A DNA stretch of 64,000 nt from Candidatus Bathyarchaeota archaeon (GTDB taxonomy: Archaea; Thermoproteota; Bathyarchaeia; Bathyarchaeales; Bathycorpusculaceae): positions 38,748 through 102,747 of the forward strand of contig JAOZHZ010000006.1 of assembly GCA_026014615.1 (NCBI GenBank). Direction: 5' to 3'. Under the pieces are notes generated by a model. That model made no database searches, was not told the origin of the DNA, and worked only from the letters and a program-made list of their open reading frames with translations. How positions within the stretch are numbered: the stretch's first letter is position 1; every line of letters starts with the position of its first letter. A program made the translations under genes and the position numbers. Positions 1 to 8,959 of the stretch are shown in pieces.

Positions 1-1
1 G

Positions 2-787
2 TTTAACGCTAAACATAGCCTTTTAGCTGAAAACGCCATGGTGGTCTACGTTTTTGGGAACTCATCGCTTGAGAGTTTTCAGGATTTGCCTAACAAACTG
101 AAGATGCAGGGTTCTATTTACTGGCTTGCGGTGGGCAGCGGGAAATTCCTCTATACCAGTGCATACCTTAGAAGCGTTGCGGAGCTTGAGCAGCTTGTCA
201 GCTTCGTCAAAAAAACTGCAGGGATACCTGAACCCGTCGTGGGGATAATGCAGCCGTGGCTTCCTTGGGTTGACCAGTTTTCCAAATTAAAGCCCTCCGA
301 TTTAGTTCTATGTAGCTTAGATTACCAGATTATTCGTTCCTTGAAGGATGACGCACGCAAACCCATAGCTGATGTAGCAGATGAAGTAGGAGTTTCAGCC
401 AAAACAGTCCGCCGCAGGCTACAGCGCATGATAAAGAACTACCTGATTGAGCTTTCTTTGGAGTGGTACCCTGACAAATCAAACGACATCACCACGCTTA
501 TGGAGCTACATCTGAAAACCGACGTTGACATGCAAGTTGTGCCCTATCAGATTCAGAAAAAATATAGCCCAAACGCACTTTACTACTGGTGTTTCGCCAA
601 CATGCCTAACACGGTAACCTTCGTTATCTGGACAAACAGTATGGGTGAGTTGCAGAAGCTACGTGAAAACCTCGAAAAAGAACCTACAGTCGCATCAGTG
701 GTGCCATACATACTTTACGATGGTTACCTGTTTGAAACTTGGCGGGACCAACTATCCGAAAAGGTGCAGTCCAATTCTTCAACCTGA
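2..787 (+). CDS. Lrp/AsnC-type transcriptional regulator, 5' end outside window
   Basis: The frame is open from base 2 to the left edge, so the true start lies upstream; the first internal ATG is at 38. Counting from that ATG, residues 94-135 form a winged helix-turn-helix (ADVADEVGVSAKTVRRRL) of the Lrp/AsnC kind. The preceding 80-90 residues look like an effector-type alpha/beta domain, and a second one follows the HTH to the C-terminus. Archaeal Lrp relatives with HTH and effector units in tandem are known, so the complete protein may hold two such units. It is probably a soluble DNA-binding regulator; its target and ligand cannot be read from the sequence. The next gene, on the same strand, starts 113 bases downstream. 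Confidence 0.75.
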   Translation, partial: FNAKHSLLAENAMVVYVFGNSSLESFQDLPNKLKMQGSIYWLAVGSGKFLYTSAYLRSVAELEQLVSFVKKTAGIPEPVVGIMQPWLPWVDQFSKLKPSDLVLCSLDYQIIRSLKDDARKPIADVADEVGVSAKTVRRRLQRMIKNYLIELSLEWYPDKSNDITTLMELHLKTDVDMQVVPYQIQKKYSPNALYYWCFANMPNTVTFVIWTNSMGELQKLRENLEKEPTVASVVPYILYDGYLFETWRDQLSEKVQSNSST

Positions 788-900
788 AAGGTGAAAAAAC
801 GCCCTTTAGCAGATTCTTTTTGGCAGTTTTATCCAACACTTCGGTGACATGAAACTAAATTCTCCCACGCTAACCTTCATCTCAGAAGGCAAAACGGGAA

Positions 901-1656
901 GTGAAACAAATGGATGAATCAGCCATAATAATTGAGCACCTTGCCAAAAAGTACCCAGATGTAACTGCCCTTAACGACCTAAGCCTGCAGGTTGCCAAAG
1001 GGGAAATGTTCGGGTTGCTGGGTCCAAACGGCGCAGGCAAAACCACCACCATAAACATCCTCTGTGGGCTCCTGAAGCCTACAAGCGGTAACGCCACAAT
1101 CTGCGGCTACGACGTGCAAAAGGAATCAGCCAAAGTCAAAGAGATCATAGGGGTCTGCATCCAAGAAACCGCTGTTTACCCCTACTTGACAGGTGTAGAA
1201 AACGTGGAGCTTTTCGGAAGCCTCCACACCATGGATAAAGCCACACTTAATACGCGCCGTGACCAGTTGCTTAAGAAAGTGGGTCTTGCTCAAGACTCCA
1301 AACGGAGAGCGGGCAAGTACAGCGGTGGCATGAAACGCCGACTTAGTCTCATACTTGCCTTAATCAACGACCCGCAAATTGCTTTTCTGGACGAACCCAC
1401 TGTTGCAATGGACCCGCAATCTCGGCATGCCGTCTGGGACTTTCTTAAGGAACTCAAGAAGGAACAGAAAACGCTCATCTTAACCACCCACTACATGGAA
1501 GAAGCCGAGGAACTTTGCGACCGCGTCGGCATAATTGACCATGGAAAACTAATCGCAGTGGGCTCACCAAAAGAGCTGATTGCCCAAAACGGCGTCAAGA
1601 ACTTGGAAGAAGTTTTCATCAAGCTCACGGGTAGAAACATTCGGGAGGACGTATGA
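901..1656 (+). CDS. ABC-2 type exporter, ATP-binding subunit (DrrA-like)
   Basis: This is the nucleotide-binding subunit of an ABC-2 exporter. The Walker A motif GPNGAGKTT is at residues 41-49, the signature SGGMKRR at about 141-147, Walker B IAFLDEP at 160-166 and the switch histidine in TTH at 197. The total length of 251 residues is on the short side for the DrrA/NodI group, which often has an extra C-terminal part. The start used is GTG 901; an ATG at 910 is an alternative, and neither has a strong ribosome site. The stop overlaps the start of the permease gene (ATGA), indicating one operon and translational coupling. The substrate is unknown; drug, lipid or polysaccharide export are all possible for this family. 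Confidence 0.93.
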   Translation: MKQMDESAIIIEHLAKKYPDVTALNDLSLQVAKGEMFGLLGPNGAGKTTTINILCGLLKPTSGNATICGYDVQKESAKVKEIIGVCIQETAVYPYLTGVENVELFGSLHTMDKATLNTRRDQLLKKVGLAQDSKRRAGKYSGGMKRRLSLILALINDPQIAFLDEPTVAMDPQSRHAVWDFLKELKKEQKTLILTTHYMEEAEELCDRVGIIDHGKLIAVGSPKELIAQNGVKNLEEVFIKLTGRNIREDV

Positions 1657-2807
1657 TGAAGGCTCAACGCGTTTTAGCCTTAACCAAGAAGGAACTGAAG
1701 AAAACTGTCCGCGAGCCAGCTGCGCTTTTTATGATTTTCCTGTTTCCCGTTGTTTTCGTTTTTGCTTTCGGTGCGTCCTTTGGAGGCGTAGCTAGCGGGC
1801 AAACGGTTTACGATATAGGCGTAGTTAACGCTGATGCATCGGCTAATCCTTCTTCGCAGTTGTTACTTAACACTTTAACCGACACCAAAATCCTAAACCT
1901 GCACGTCTACGCCGACAACCAAACCGCTCAAACCGACCTGTCACAAGGCAAAATCCAAGCCGTCATGATAATTCCCAGCAGCTTCAGCCAAAGCCTAACT
2001 TCCTATCAAGCGGCACCAAACAACCCCGACCAGTGGGTAACCGCCACTATTCCGCTTTACCTTGACAAAGGCTCCCTTGTTGCCACACAGGCTATCCCAC
2101 CGATACTTCAACAGGTGCTGTCAGGCATGACAAGCCAAAGCGGGCCCACACAGAGTCCTCTCCGCTTAGAAACTGCCTCGCTGGTGGAAGTTAAAACAGT
2201 TTCAGCGCTGGACTTCATGGTCCCCGGCATGTTCACGTTTGCGTCAATATTCCTCATCATGATCGTTGGGCAATCGTTTGCTCAGGACCGCGAAAACGGA
2301 ATGATGAAACGCATACGCATAACCCCCACCTCATCGACTGAGTTCATGGCTAGCCAAGTCATATCCTACATGGGTATAGCTTTGATTCAAGCCGCCTTGG
2401 TATTCGCAATAACCTACGCGTTGGGCTTCCAACCAAACGTCGGCGTACCCGCATATGTATTTGCTTTCGTGCTGGTGTTGGTGTTCTCGCTGTCAAACGT
2501 AGGCTTTGGCTTAATCACCGCAACCATAGCCAAGTCGTCAGGCGCAGCAACAGGCCTTAGCTTTCTGTTCGTGCTTCCGCAGTTGTTCCTCGGAACCTTT
2601 GTGGGCGCCTCCTTGAGTTCAGCCGCGCAGGTTGCAGGAAAATTCGTGCCCAGCTACTACGTTACAGATGCGTTGACTTCCTTGTTCCTCAGAGGAGCAG
2701 CCATCACCAGTCCAACGATACTATTAGACTTTGCTGTACTCTCGGTGTCCTGCGTAGCTATCTTGGCAGTCGGCATTGCACTTTACGCCAAATACTACAA
2801 AATCTAA
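1653..2807 (+). CDS. ABC-2 type exporter, membrane subunit
   Basis: This is the membrane partner of the ATPase just upstream. It has a first hydrophobic segment at about residues 22-48, then a large extracytoplasmic loop of about 150 residues rich in Ser/Thr/Gln, then five further hydrophobic segments between about 180 and 384. That arrangement is typical of ABC-2 permeases of the YhgE/DrrB class. It starts with ATG overlapping the ATPase stop by 4 bases, with GGGAGG a few bases upstream, so the start is well supported. The short motif GQSFAQDRENGMMKRIRITP in the cytosolic loop after the first C-terminal helix is a common ABC-2 permease signature. The substrate cannot be deduced. Confidence 0.92.
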   Translation: MMKAQRVLALTKKELKKTVREPAALFMIFLFPVVFVFAFGASFGGVASGQTVYDIGVVNADASANPSSQLLLNTLTDTKILNLHVYADNQTAQTDLSQGKIQAVMIIPSSFSQSLTSYQAAPNNPDQWVTATIPLYLDKGSLVATQAIPPILQQVLSGMTSQSGPTQSPLRLETASLVEVKTVSALDFMVPGMFTFASIFLIMIVGQSFAQDRENGMMKRIRITPTSSTEFMASQVISYMGIALIQAALVFAITYALGFQPNVGVPAYVFAFVLVLVFSLSNVGFGLITATIAKSSGAATGLSFLFVLPQLFLGTFVGASLSSAAQVAGKFVPSYYVTDALTSLFLRGAAITSPTILLDFAVLSVSCVAILAVGIALYAKYYKI

Positions 2808-2837
2808 CGGCCCTTCCCCATGCTACGGTGAGTAAAC

Positions 2838-3203
2838 TTGATAAAAAACACCACAATAAACAGCAACGCGCTGGCAAAAGAAGCCAAAGTGTCAAAAAAC
2901 AAAGAAACCTACAAACTGATAGAAAAAAACCAAATCTACCGCATCGGCGTCGGAGCAAGAGCAGACTCAACTGATGCGCCATCCTTTTTTATTGAAGTTT
3001 TGGTAAGTTTGTCTGCAGGAAGCGGCGAAGTAGACCTGTCCTATCTCAAAAAAGCGCTAACCTGCCTGAAGACATTGCAGTCGAAGGGCTATTTGCTGGC
3101 GTTTGAAGATGGTAACATTGTTTCATGTGAAAAAAAGCGATTACACGACCTGAACGAGGAATACTTAGCTGTAAAATCGCTACTAAAAACTGCCTTCGTA
3201 TAA
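2838..3203 (+). CDS. conserved hypothetical protein, 121 aa
   Basis: I do not recognise a family. The product is soluble, lysine-rich at the N-terminus, and has an alpha/beta pattern (FFIEVLVSLSAGSGEVDLSYLKKALTCLKTLQSKGYLLAFEDG) typical of a small ligand-binding or regulatory domain. It starts at TTG 2838, preceded at a good distance by GGTGAG, which matches the anti-Shine-Dalgarno sequence and supports this start. It lies 30 bases after the ABC-2 permease on the same strand and may be co-transcribed with the exporter. The N-terminal 40 residues are low-complexity Lys/Asn and may be disordered. Confidence 0.6.
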   Translation: MIKNTTINSNALAKEAKVSKNKETYKLIEKNQIYRIGVGARADSTDAPSFFIEVLVSLSAGSGEVDLSYLKKALTCLKTLQSKGYLLAFEDGNIVSCEKKRLHDLNEEYLAVKSLLKTAFV

Positions 3204-3342
3204 TCCCACGACCTGCCTCGAAAAACAAAACTCATTAACCCTTTTTCTTCAACAAGCCGCCAGTTACCTTAGAATAGTATAAACAAACAAAATTGCAGTT
3301 AGCACACAAAATAAAGAAACTGGAAAGATGAAAGAAATGGTT

Positions 3343-4011
3343 TTATTCTCGGCTTGAAAGCACGAAGATGTAGTCTGCTGTGTCTGCACACATGTCTGCT
3401 GCGTGCTCGATGAACTCAATTAAATCATCAAATATTATCATGGCTCCACAGTTAACTTCTGCACCGTACTTGACAAACAGCGTCTTGGCGCTCAGGTATT
3501 CTTCGTCAAGGTCATGCTCAAAATCTTCCACTTTCTGGGCAGCAGCTATAGCTTCAGTTCCGTTAGACGAAATCTTTTCTATGCCTCCACGCAAAGCCTG
3601 CGCCGCCTCAACAAGTTTCCCAGTCATAAACACCGTTTTCTGGCAAAGCTCGTCAGGAATCTTGGCGTCTCCAAGCATTTGTAGACACCTGGCGGCATCT
3701 TTTGTGTGGTCAGCTAACGTGTCCAGCCGCTTCACCAAGTGAAGCAAGTCTTCACGGTAATCTGCGACCAAAGCGGCACCCTTTGAAAGCTCTGTGAAAA
3801 CGTCCGTCCGCAACTTGTCAACTTCTTCTTCGGCTTTGTACAAGTTAGCGATGTGTTTGTTGGCTTCAGCTATGTTCCCTTCCGAGAAGCTTTTTGTAGC
3901 TTTATGCAAAAGCGTCACGGTATCAAACGCTTTTGTGATTTGTTCATGGGCTAATTCTAAGCCTTTTGTTCGGCGTCGTTTTTCAAACCAGTCATAGCTT
4001 CTTCGTTCCAT
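3343..4011 (-). CDS. DUF47 / PhoU-like protein
   Basis: The 222-residue all-helical protein matches the DUF47 (TIGR00153) PhoU-related family. It shows the repeated acidic helices with HAADMCADTADYIFVLSSRE at the C-terminus and LVKRLDTLADHTKDAARCL in the middle. Members usually sit next to Pit-type phosphate transporters and are thought to regulate them; no transporter lies beside this gene here. The start ATG is supported by AGGAG at 4022-4026 and a TATA box at 4051-4058. The role in phosphate uptake is inferred from the family only. Confidence 0.88.
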   Translation of the reverse strand: MERRSYDWFEKRRRTKGLELAHEQITKAFDTVTLLHKATKSFSEGNIAEANKHIANLYKAEEEVDKLRTDVFTELSKGAALVADYREDLLHLVKRLDTLADHTKDAARCLQMLGDAKIPDELCQKTVFMTGKLVEAAQALRGGIEKISSNGTEAIAAAQKVEDFEHDLDEEYLSAKTLFVKYGAEVNCGAMIIFDDLIEFIEHAADMCADTADYIFVLSSRE

Positions 4012-4050
4012 GGTCGCTTAACTCCTTATACCACTATTTGGGCAAAGTAC

Positions 4051-4058
4051 ACATATAA
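4051..4058 (-). promoter_or_regulatory. TATA box for DUF47 gene
   Basis: On the minus strand this reads TTATATGT, centred about 43 bases before the ATG at 4011. Initiation about 25 bases downstream would give a short leader that still includes the AGGAG ribosome site at 4022-4026. Confidence 0.5.
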
Positions 4059-4376
4059 CCCTTCTTCTCACCGCGCGATGGCTAACAGTTCCCGCGTTTG
4101 TGTTTATGCTAAGCATGCGTCAATCGCCAAGAACCAATCCACAAGATCAGATTTTTCTATGCTGCCCTCTTCTTCTTTTCTCAAGATTTTTTCCACTTTT
4201 AGCTCCCTCAACTCTACGACTCTGTCATAACCTACTCATGACGGGTTAGCCGAACATGAGCTCTTACACGCTCAACAACCCTTCTTCGTTTAATGCCTTA
4301 TTTGCCCTATCCAAATATTGTATAGACAACACTGTAAACTATATAGAACTAAAGACGCCTGAAACTCTTTCTGGTG
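4059..4376. other. non-coding spacer between DUF47 gene and cofD
   Basis: This spacer lies beyond the DUF47 promoter and downstream of the cofD stop. A roughly 50-codon frame beginning at 4078 on the plus strand has no ribosome site and no recognisable sequence. I see no RNA gene or repeat here. The T- and A-rich stretch just before 4376 may include the 3' end of the cofD transcript. Confidence 0.4.
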
Positions 4377-5303
4377 TTAAGTTTCAAGCATAGTTTTAGC
4401 CAACTCGACCTTATCTGACATGTTTCTCATAACCGTATTCGTAACTTTCACCTTGACGCCCAACTGCTCAATGCGTTCCTTCTCCGAAGCATCCACAATA
4501 TCAATTACGAAAACATCAAGAAAATCTGCATAAAGTTCTGTCACCGCAAACGCCGAAACCTCACAACCCAAACCCCGCAAAAGCTTATCCGCAGGACCCT
4601 TAACAGGTTTACCTCCAATTATCGGGCTAACACCCACCTTAACGGCATCGGTACGTTTTAGGGCTTCACGAATACCCTTCACCGACAGAATTGTTCCAAC
4701 GCTCACCACAGGATTACTAGGACAAATCACCACACGCCGCGCGTTTTCAATGGCTTCAACCACGCCTGCTGCTGGCTTAGCTTTTTCTGCTCCATAAAAC
4801 TCCACGCCTAAAACTTCGTCTTTTGCACCCCGCTTAACCATATACTCTTCAAAATGCATGGTGCCTGCCTTTGTGGTTATTCGGGTTTCAAACTTGTCGT
4901 CAGTCATGGGTAAAATCGTTGTCTTCAAACCTAACGCTACACAAACCTTCTGGGTAACTTGGGAAAGTGAATATCCTTGTCTGAGAAGGTTGGTCCTGAA
5001 AATGTGCGTGGCAAGGTCCCTGTCGCCTAGATGGAACCATTCAAAACCTGAAAACGTCTTTAGTGCATCAAGGCACTGGAAAGTGTCGCCGCTGATTCCC
5101 CAACCTTGTGTTTTGTCCACAATTCCTGCCAGCGTGTAAGCGGCTATGTCTAAATCGGGTGAGATGTGCAAACCGTGCAGTTCAATGTCGTCGCCTGTGT
5201 TTCCAATAACGGTTAACTCCTTTGGGTCAATTACCTTTACAATTCCAGCGAGAAGTTTTGCTGCACCAACTCCGCCCGCCAAAGCAGTAATCAACTCACT
5301 CAC
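4377..5303 (-). CDS. cofD: 2-phospho-L-lactate transferase (coenzyme F420 biosynthesis)
   Basis: CofD joins the lactyl (or enolpyruvyl) phosphate donor to the deazaflavin Fo to make F420-0. Family motifs are all present: LAGGVGAAKLLAGI near the N-terminus, VIGNTGDDIELHGLHISPDLD, QGWGISGDT, and CPSNPVVSVGTILSV, with the normal length of about 305 residues. The start could be GTG 5303 or TTG 5294; the latter gives MITALAGG, the usual N-terminus, and has GGTGAG just upstream. The gene implies that this organism makes F420, which agrees with a tetrahydromethanopterin pathway (see ftr). moaE follows upstream on the same strand after a 60-base gap. Confidence 0.95.
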   Translation of the reverse strand: MSELITALAGGVGAAKLLAGIVKVIDPKELTVIGNTGDDIELHGLHISPDLDIAAYTLAGIVDKTQGWGISGDTFQCLDALKTFSGFEWFHLGDRDLATHIFRTNLLRQGYSLSQVTQKVCVALGLKTTILPMTDDKFETRITTKAGTMHFEEYMVKRGAKDEVLGVEFYGAEKAKPAAGVVEAIENARRVVICPSNPVVSVGTILSVKGIREALKRTDAVKVGVSPIIGGKPVKGPADKLLRGLGCEVSAFAVTELYADFLDVFVIDIVDASEKERIEQLGVKVKVTNTVMRNMSDKVELAKTMLET

Positions 5304-5366
5304 CCCGGTACTGTAATTCTGTTTTACGGTGGCTTATTTGAATTGCCCACTACACCAAATCTGACG

Positions 5367-5834
5367 CTACTGTGAGCTACTTTCTTGTTTTTCCGAGACC
5401 CAAGACTCCTGTGTATTGCCCTTCTCGTCGATGGTTTGTTCCTTCTTGAAAACTGGTGCTTCATGCTTGTATCGCTCTACGGCTTCCCGAAGCACAGAAA
5501 AAACTTCGGGTCTATGAGACCCCGCAACAGAAACATACACAAGGTCATCCCCCACGTTGAATTCGCCCAGTAAATGATGAATCTGCACATCAACAATTCC
5601 GGATTTTTGAGAAAGTTCATCGCAGATTTTTTCAAGAGTCTCGTTAGCTTTCTCCTCATAAGCCTCAAGCGTTAGCTTCTGGACTTTTTGGCCTTCGTTG
5701 TTTTCTCCGCGCGCAACCCCTATGAACAATCCGATGGCTCCTGTTTTGGAAAAATCTTCCTTCTTTTTGATGCTGTCCATAAGGTTTTGAAGGTTAAAAC
5801 TGCCTTTTTCATGAACACCTGCATGATGAGTCAT
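5367..5834 (-). CDS. moaE: molybdopterin synthase catalytic subunit MoaE
   Basis: MoaE is the large subunit of molybdopterin synthase, converting precursor Z to molybdopterin with sulfur from MoaD. Recognisable blocks are GAIGLFIGVARGEN, LTLEAYEEKANE, VQIHHLLGEFNVGDDLVYVSVAGSHRPEVF and HEAPVFKKE, which carries the active-site lysines. ATG 5834 is chosen because GGTGAGG lies 9 bases upstream; a GTG at 5849 would add five residues. A moaD gene is not nearby. The C-terminus carries a short Gln/Ser tail. Molybdenum- or tungsten-pterin enzymes are therefore expected in this organism (for example formylmethanofuran dehydrogenase), although none is in the window. Confidence 0.92.
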   Translation of the reverse strand: MTHHAGVHEKGSFNLQNLMDSIKKKEDFSKTGAIGLFIGVARGENNEGQKVQKLTLEAYEEKANETLEKICDELSQKSGIVDVQIHHLLGEFNVGDDLVYVSVAGSHRPEVFSVLREAVERYKHEAPVFKKEQTIDEKGNTQESWVSEKQESSSQ

Positions 5835-5971
5835 GATTCGTTGCCTCACCTATTCAGAAACAGTGTAGGTTAATAACGGATTCGCCTCTAAACATGTTAT
5901 CTTTTCGTTCAAAAGCGACAAAATTTACGAAGAAAATAAGTGAAAGGTTAAAAAACCCTTTCCGAGGTGGT

Positions 5972-6619
5972 TTAAGCTTCTGCTTCTTCGACTTCTTCTT
6001 CAGGCTCTGCAACAGGAGCTTGTTCAGGCAATACTGCAGGTTGACCCACAAGTTTTGATTTGCGGATTCCAACGTGTCTTAGCGGTGCCACAAGCTTCGC
6101 TTCGTTGTAGATGTCTGAAGCTATCTTGCCCAGAACCATTTCTTGCACAAACTGGTCCAGCGTCAGGGCAACCGATTTTTCCCTGACTATCCGATTCATG
6201 ATTTTACGGATAATCTGTTCTTGTGAAGTTTTGATTCTGGAAAGCGTCAATGCTGAAACAGCTATTCTGAGTTTAAAGCCGTCTTTGGTAATCAGGTTAA
6301 AGAGACCATCAACTTTGGTGGTTCTTCTGCGCACTAGGCTTCTCAGGTAGTCTCGGCTGTATTCATGTCCCTTGAAGAGTGTACGTGCAGTTTTGCCCTC
6401 AATGGCATATACTTGGAAGAACATCTTCAAGTATTGATGCGAGAAGTCACCCGTAATATCGTAAAGTGTGGCTTCAGCAACTCTTCCGATGAGACCTTGC
6501 TCTTCCTGAGCCGGCACAGAACCTAGTTCAATGTTACCAAAGTATGGTGGTGCAATGACCATGTACCATGATTTGCTTCGCCATTTGTCGCGAACGTGTT
6601 TACTGGATTTCGAAGACAA
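5972..6619 (-). CDS. rps1e: small ribosomal subunit protein eS1 (S3Ae)
   Basis: This archaeal/eukaryotic-type ribosomal protein of the 30S platform contains the typical DKWRSKSWYMVIAPPYFG N-terminus and GRVAEATLYDITGDFSH. It ends in an acidic Glu/Ala tail after residue 195. The length of 215 residues is normal. It starts at TTG 6619 with a strong GGAGGA (6625-6630) five bases upstream; a TATA box lies at 6657-6666, partly within the serS 3' flank. It is a firm indicator of an archaeal genome, because the protein is absent from bacteria. Confidence 0.96.
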   Translation of the reverse strand: MSSKSSKHVRDKWRSKSWYMVIAPPYFGNIELGSVPAQEEQGLIGRVAEATLYDITGDFSHQYLKMFFQVYAIEGKTARTLFKGHEYSRDYLRSLVRRRTTKVDGLFNLITKDGFKLRIAVSALTLSRIKTSQEQIIRKIMNRIVREKSVALTLDQFVQEMVLGKIASDIYNEAKLVAPLRHVGIRKSKLVGQPAVLPEQAPVAEPEEEVEEAEA

Positions 6620-6656
6620 GTTAATCCTCCGAGCGCGCCTTTAGCATACTCAAGCC

Positions 6657-6666
6657 AATATAAAAG
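6657..6666 (-). promoter_or_regulatory. TATA box for rps1e
   Basis: It reads CTTTTATATT on the minus strand, about 42 bases before the TTG start at 6619. This gives eS1 its own promoter, separate from serS, whose stop lies just beyond at 6670. Confidence 0.55.
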
Positions 6667-6669
6667 GTT

Positions 6670-7959
6670 TTAGCGTTTGATGCTAATTTTCTCTGTATCC
6701 CCCGCGTATTTTCGAAGAACCTTCGGGACAAGGATGCTGCCGTCTTCCTGCTGGCAATTCTCCAGAATCGCAACTATGGTTCTGCCCGTGGCTAAAGCAG
6801 TGCTGTTAAGAGTATGCAAAACGCCTTTAGGCGGTGAGCCTTCTTTTTCACGGTAACGAATCCCCAGACGCCGTGCTTGGTAGTCAGTGCAGTTGCTACA
6901 ACTTATGACCTCACGGTAAGCCCCTTGGGCAGGCATCCACGCTTCAAAATCATACTTTTTAGCGGCTACGGTGCCTATGTCACCCGTGCAGACATTAACC
7001 ATACGGTACGGCAACTCCAACTTTTGCAAAAGCTCTTCCGCGTTGGCAGCAAGTTCCTCATGCATCTGCCAAGAATCCTCAGGCGTACAGAAGATAAACT
7101 GCTCAATTTTGTTGAATTGGTGCGTGCGGAAGATGCCGCGTGTATCCTTGCCGTGTGCTCCTGCCTCTTTACGGAAACATGCGCTGACTCCTGCAAGTTT
7201 GAGGGGCAGGTTGTCTTGTTTGAGAACTTCGTTCATGTACATGGCTGCCATGGGGTGCTCGCTTGTGGCAATGAGATACAGGTCTTCGTTTTCGACCTTA
7301 TAGAGTACGTCAGCAAAGTCGCCAAGGCTGGTTACGCCTTCGTAGGGTTCACGCCTCATCAAATAAGGCGGCTCAATAAGAGTGTAGCCTTTGCTCGCTA
7401 ACATTTCCATGGCAAAGTTCATCAAGGCATAATCAAGCATCACACCCAATCCTTTGAGGAAGAAGAATCGGGCTCCCGCAACTTTTCCTGCCCGCTCAAT
7501 ATCCACAATATCTAAGTTCAACGCTAAATCAATGTGGCTTTTAGGTGCGAAACTGAACTCGGGAAACTTTCCCCATTTCTTGACTTCCACGTTGTCTGCG
7601 TCGCTGGTTCCGAAAGGCACCGTTTCATGCAGCATGTTCGGCAAAGGCATAAGGTATTGACGGTTTTTCTCCTCAAGTTGCGCGACTTCTTTTTCCATAC
7701 TGGTGATTTGGGCGTCTATGGCTTTGGCTTTCTCCACTTGGCTTTGGGCGTCCTGTTTAGCTTTTTTTAGGGTTACAATTTCTTGAGTGCATACTTTACG
7801 GTCATGCCTCAGGTCATTTAGTTTGGTGAGGTCTTCGCGCCAGCGTTTGTCAGCGTCTATAAGCTCTTGGAGCATAACAAGGTTTTCTGATGTACCTCTT
7901 TTAGAGAGGTTTTCTTTGACCATTTCGGGTTTTTCGCGTATAAGCTTGATGTCTAACAT
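6670..7959 (-). CDS. serS: seryl-tRNA synthetase
   Basis: The enzyme charges tRNA-Ser. The N-terminal antiparallel coiled-coil arm covers about residues 1-110 (MLDIKLIREKPEMVKENLSK, then heptad-like Lys/Glu-rich helices). The class II catalytic core follows, with motif 2 in FRKEAGAHGKDTRGIFRTHQ and motif 3 in NSTALATGRTIVAILE. This is the common bacterial/archaeal SerRS, not the rare methanogen form. ATG 7959 is preferred, preceded by GTGA; a GTG at 7968 would add three residues. The length of 429 residues is standard. Confidence 0.97.
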   Translation of the reverse strand: MLDIKLIREKPEMVKENLSKRGTSENLVMLQELIDADKRWREDLTKLNDLRHDRKVCTQEIVTLKKAKQDAQSQVEKAKAIDAQITSMEKEVAQLEEKNRQYLMPLPNMLHETVPFGTSDADNVEVKKWGKFPEFSFAPKSHIDLALNLDIVDIERAGKVAGARFFFLKGLGVMLDYALMNFAMEMLASKGYTLIEPPYLMRREPYEGVTSLGDFADVLYKVENEDLYLIATSEHPMAAMYMNEVLKQDNLPLKLAGVSACFRKEAGAHGKDTRGIFRTHQFNKIEQFIFCTPEDSWQMHEELAANAEELLQKLELPYRMVNVCTGDIGTVAAKKYDFEAWMPAQGAYREVISCSNCTDYQARRLGIRYREKEGSPPKGVLHTLNSTALATGRTIVAILENCQQEDGSILVPKVLRKYAGDTEKISIKR

Positions 7960-8063
7960 GTGAGTCACAGGTCAACTCTTTTTTGGAGTTGCTTGGTTAT
8001 TTAACTTGCGTTACGCCTGCTGCGCTTTGCCTATTTTTCTGTTCGATTTGTATTCATGCCCAC

Positions 8064-8071
8064 TTTATATA
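8064..8071 (+). promoter_or_regulatory. TATA box upstream of the SagB-type pseudogene
   Basis: TTTATATA lies about 38 bases before ATG 8106, which would give a leader of about 10 bases. The promoter looks intact although the reading frame behind it is broken. Confidence 0.5.
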
Positions 8072-8105
8072 CTTTCAAATGTGATTTGCTTTAGGGATAA
8101 TTTGT

Positions 8106-8853
8106 ATGCAGAGTGAATCTGGAGAATTTTCCAGAGAAACACAAAGTATTCTCGAAAACAACCCTTTGGGTCTGCTCTTTCGTGGTCCAACAAGCCTGAA
8201 ACCTACAAAAACTACCCAACAAAACAAATTCATCTCTCCACAGACTTCGCAACCAAATCCAAAGCCCGAATGCCCCTGCTTGAAGCCCTCAAGAACCGAA
8301 AAAGCGTACGCCACTTCGCACCTGAACCTTTGAGACTTATGGAACTTTCTTTTATTTTGTGGGCTTGCACAGGCATCCGAAAAGAAGAAAACGGCTTTGA
8401 CTTCCGCATGGTTCCCTCCGCGGGTGCCTTGTACCCCATCGAAACCTACGTTGCAGCAAACAATGTTACATCCCTGCCGAAAGGGCTGTATCACTACAAC
8501 ATAAAACTTAACGCGCTTGAAGAATTGAAGCTTGGAGATTTCGGAGACGACATTTCAAGGTCAGCGTTGGGACAGGACATGTGCAGTGAAGCAGCCGCCG
8601 TTTTCATTTGGACAGCCGTTTTCCAGCGGGCAAAATGGAAGTACCATCAACGAGCTTACCGATACGTCTACATCGACGCGGGCACATAGCCCAGAACCTC
8701 GCGTTATCCGCAACAAGCTTAGGTTTGGGTTCGTGCCAGATTGGGGCTTTCTTTGATGATGAACTCAACGAGCTTTTGAGACTTGATGGTGAAGAGGAAA
8801 GTATACTTTACCTGAGCGCCATTGGTCATCCAATACATACTCGACAAAACTAA
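8106..8853 (+). pseudogene. SagB-type nitroreductase, two frameshifts
   Basis: Three successive reading frames together spell one SagB/ThcOx-type nitroreductase (FMN-dependent oxidase). The first frame gives MQSESGEFSRET (8106 to about 8141). The second gives KYSRKQPFGSALSWSNKPETYKNYP, then LLEALKNRKSVRHFAPEPL and SAGALYPIETYVAA, ending in YRYVYIDAG with a stop at 8687-8689. The third, from about 8682, continues exactly with GHIAQNLALSATSLGLGSCQIGAFFDDELNELL to the stop at 8853. The second break is explained by one missing base in the GCGGG run near 8682; the first needs a change near 8141. Two lesions favour a true pseudogene over a single sequencing error. The full-length ancestor would be about 245 residues. 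Confidence 0.8.
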
Positions 8854-8882
8854 CGCCACCGTTACGCGATAGAAGTGGTTGA

Positions 8883-8959
8883 TGGTGCGGTCTCCGGGAT
8901 TTGAACCCGGGTCGTCAGGTTGGGAACCTGATGTCCTAACCAGGCTGGACTAAGACCGC
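8883..8959 (-). tRNA. tRNA-Gly(CCC)
   Basis: A full cloverleaf is present on the minus strand. The acceptor stem is GCGGTCT/AGACCGC, the D stem GTCC/GGAC, the anticodon stem TCAGG/CCTGA with loop TTCCCAA (anticodon CCC), and the T stem CCGGG/CCCGG. Discriminator A and an encoded CCA end the gene at 8883. There is no intron. Confidence 0.95.

Noticed and set aside
4078..4230. Possible 50-codon gene upstream of the DUF47 gene
   Set aside because: No ribosome site, no recognisable sequence, and it overlaps the region expected to hold only regulatory DNA.
8075..8494. 139-codon minus-strand frame across the SagB-type pseudogene
   Set aside because: The plus strand carries recognisable nitroreductase sequence in three consecutive frames; the antisense translation is unrelated to anything known to me.
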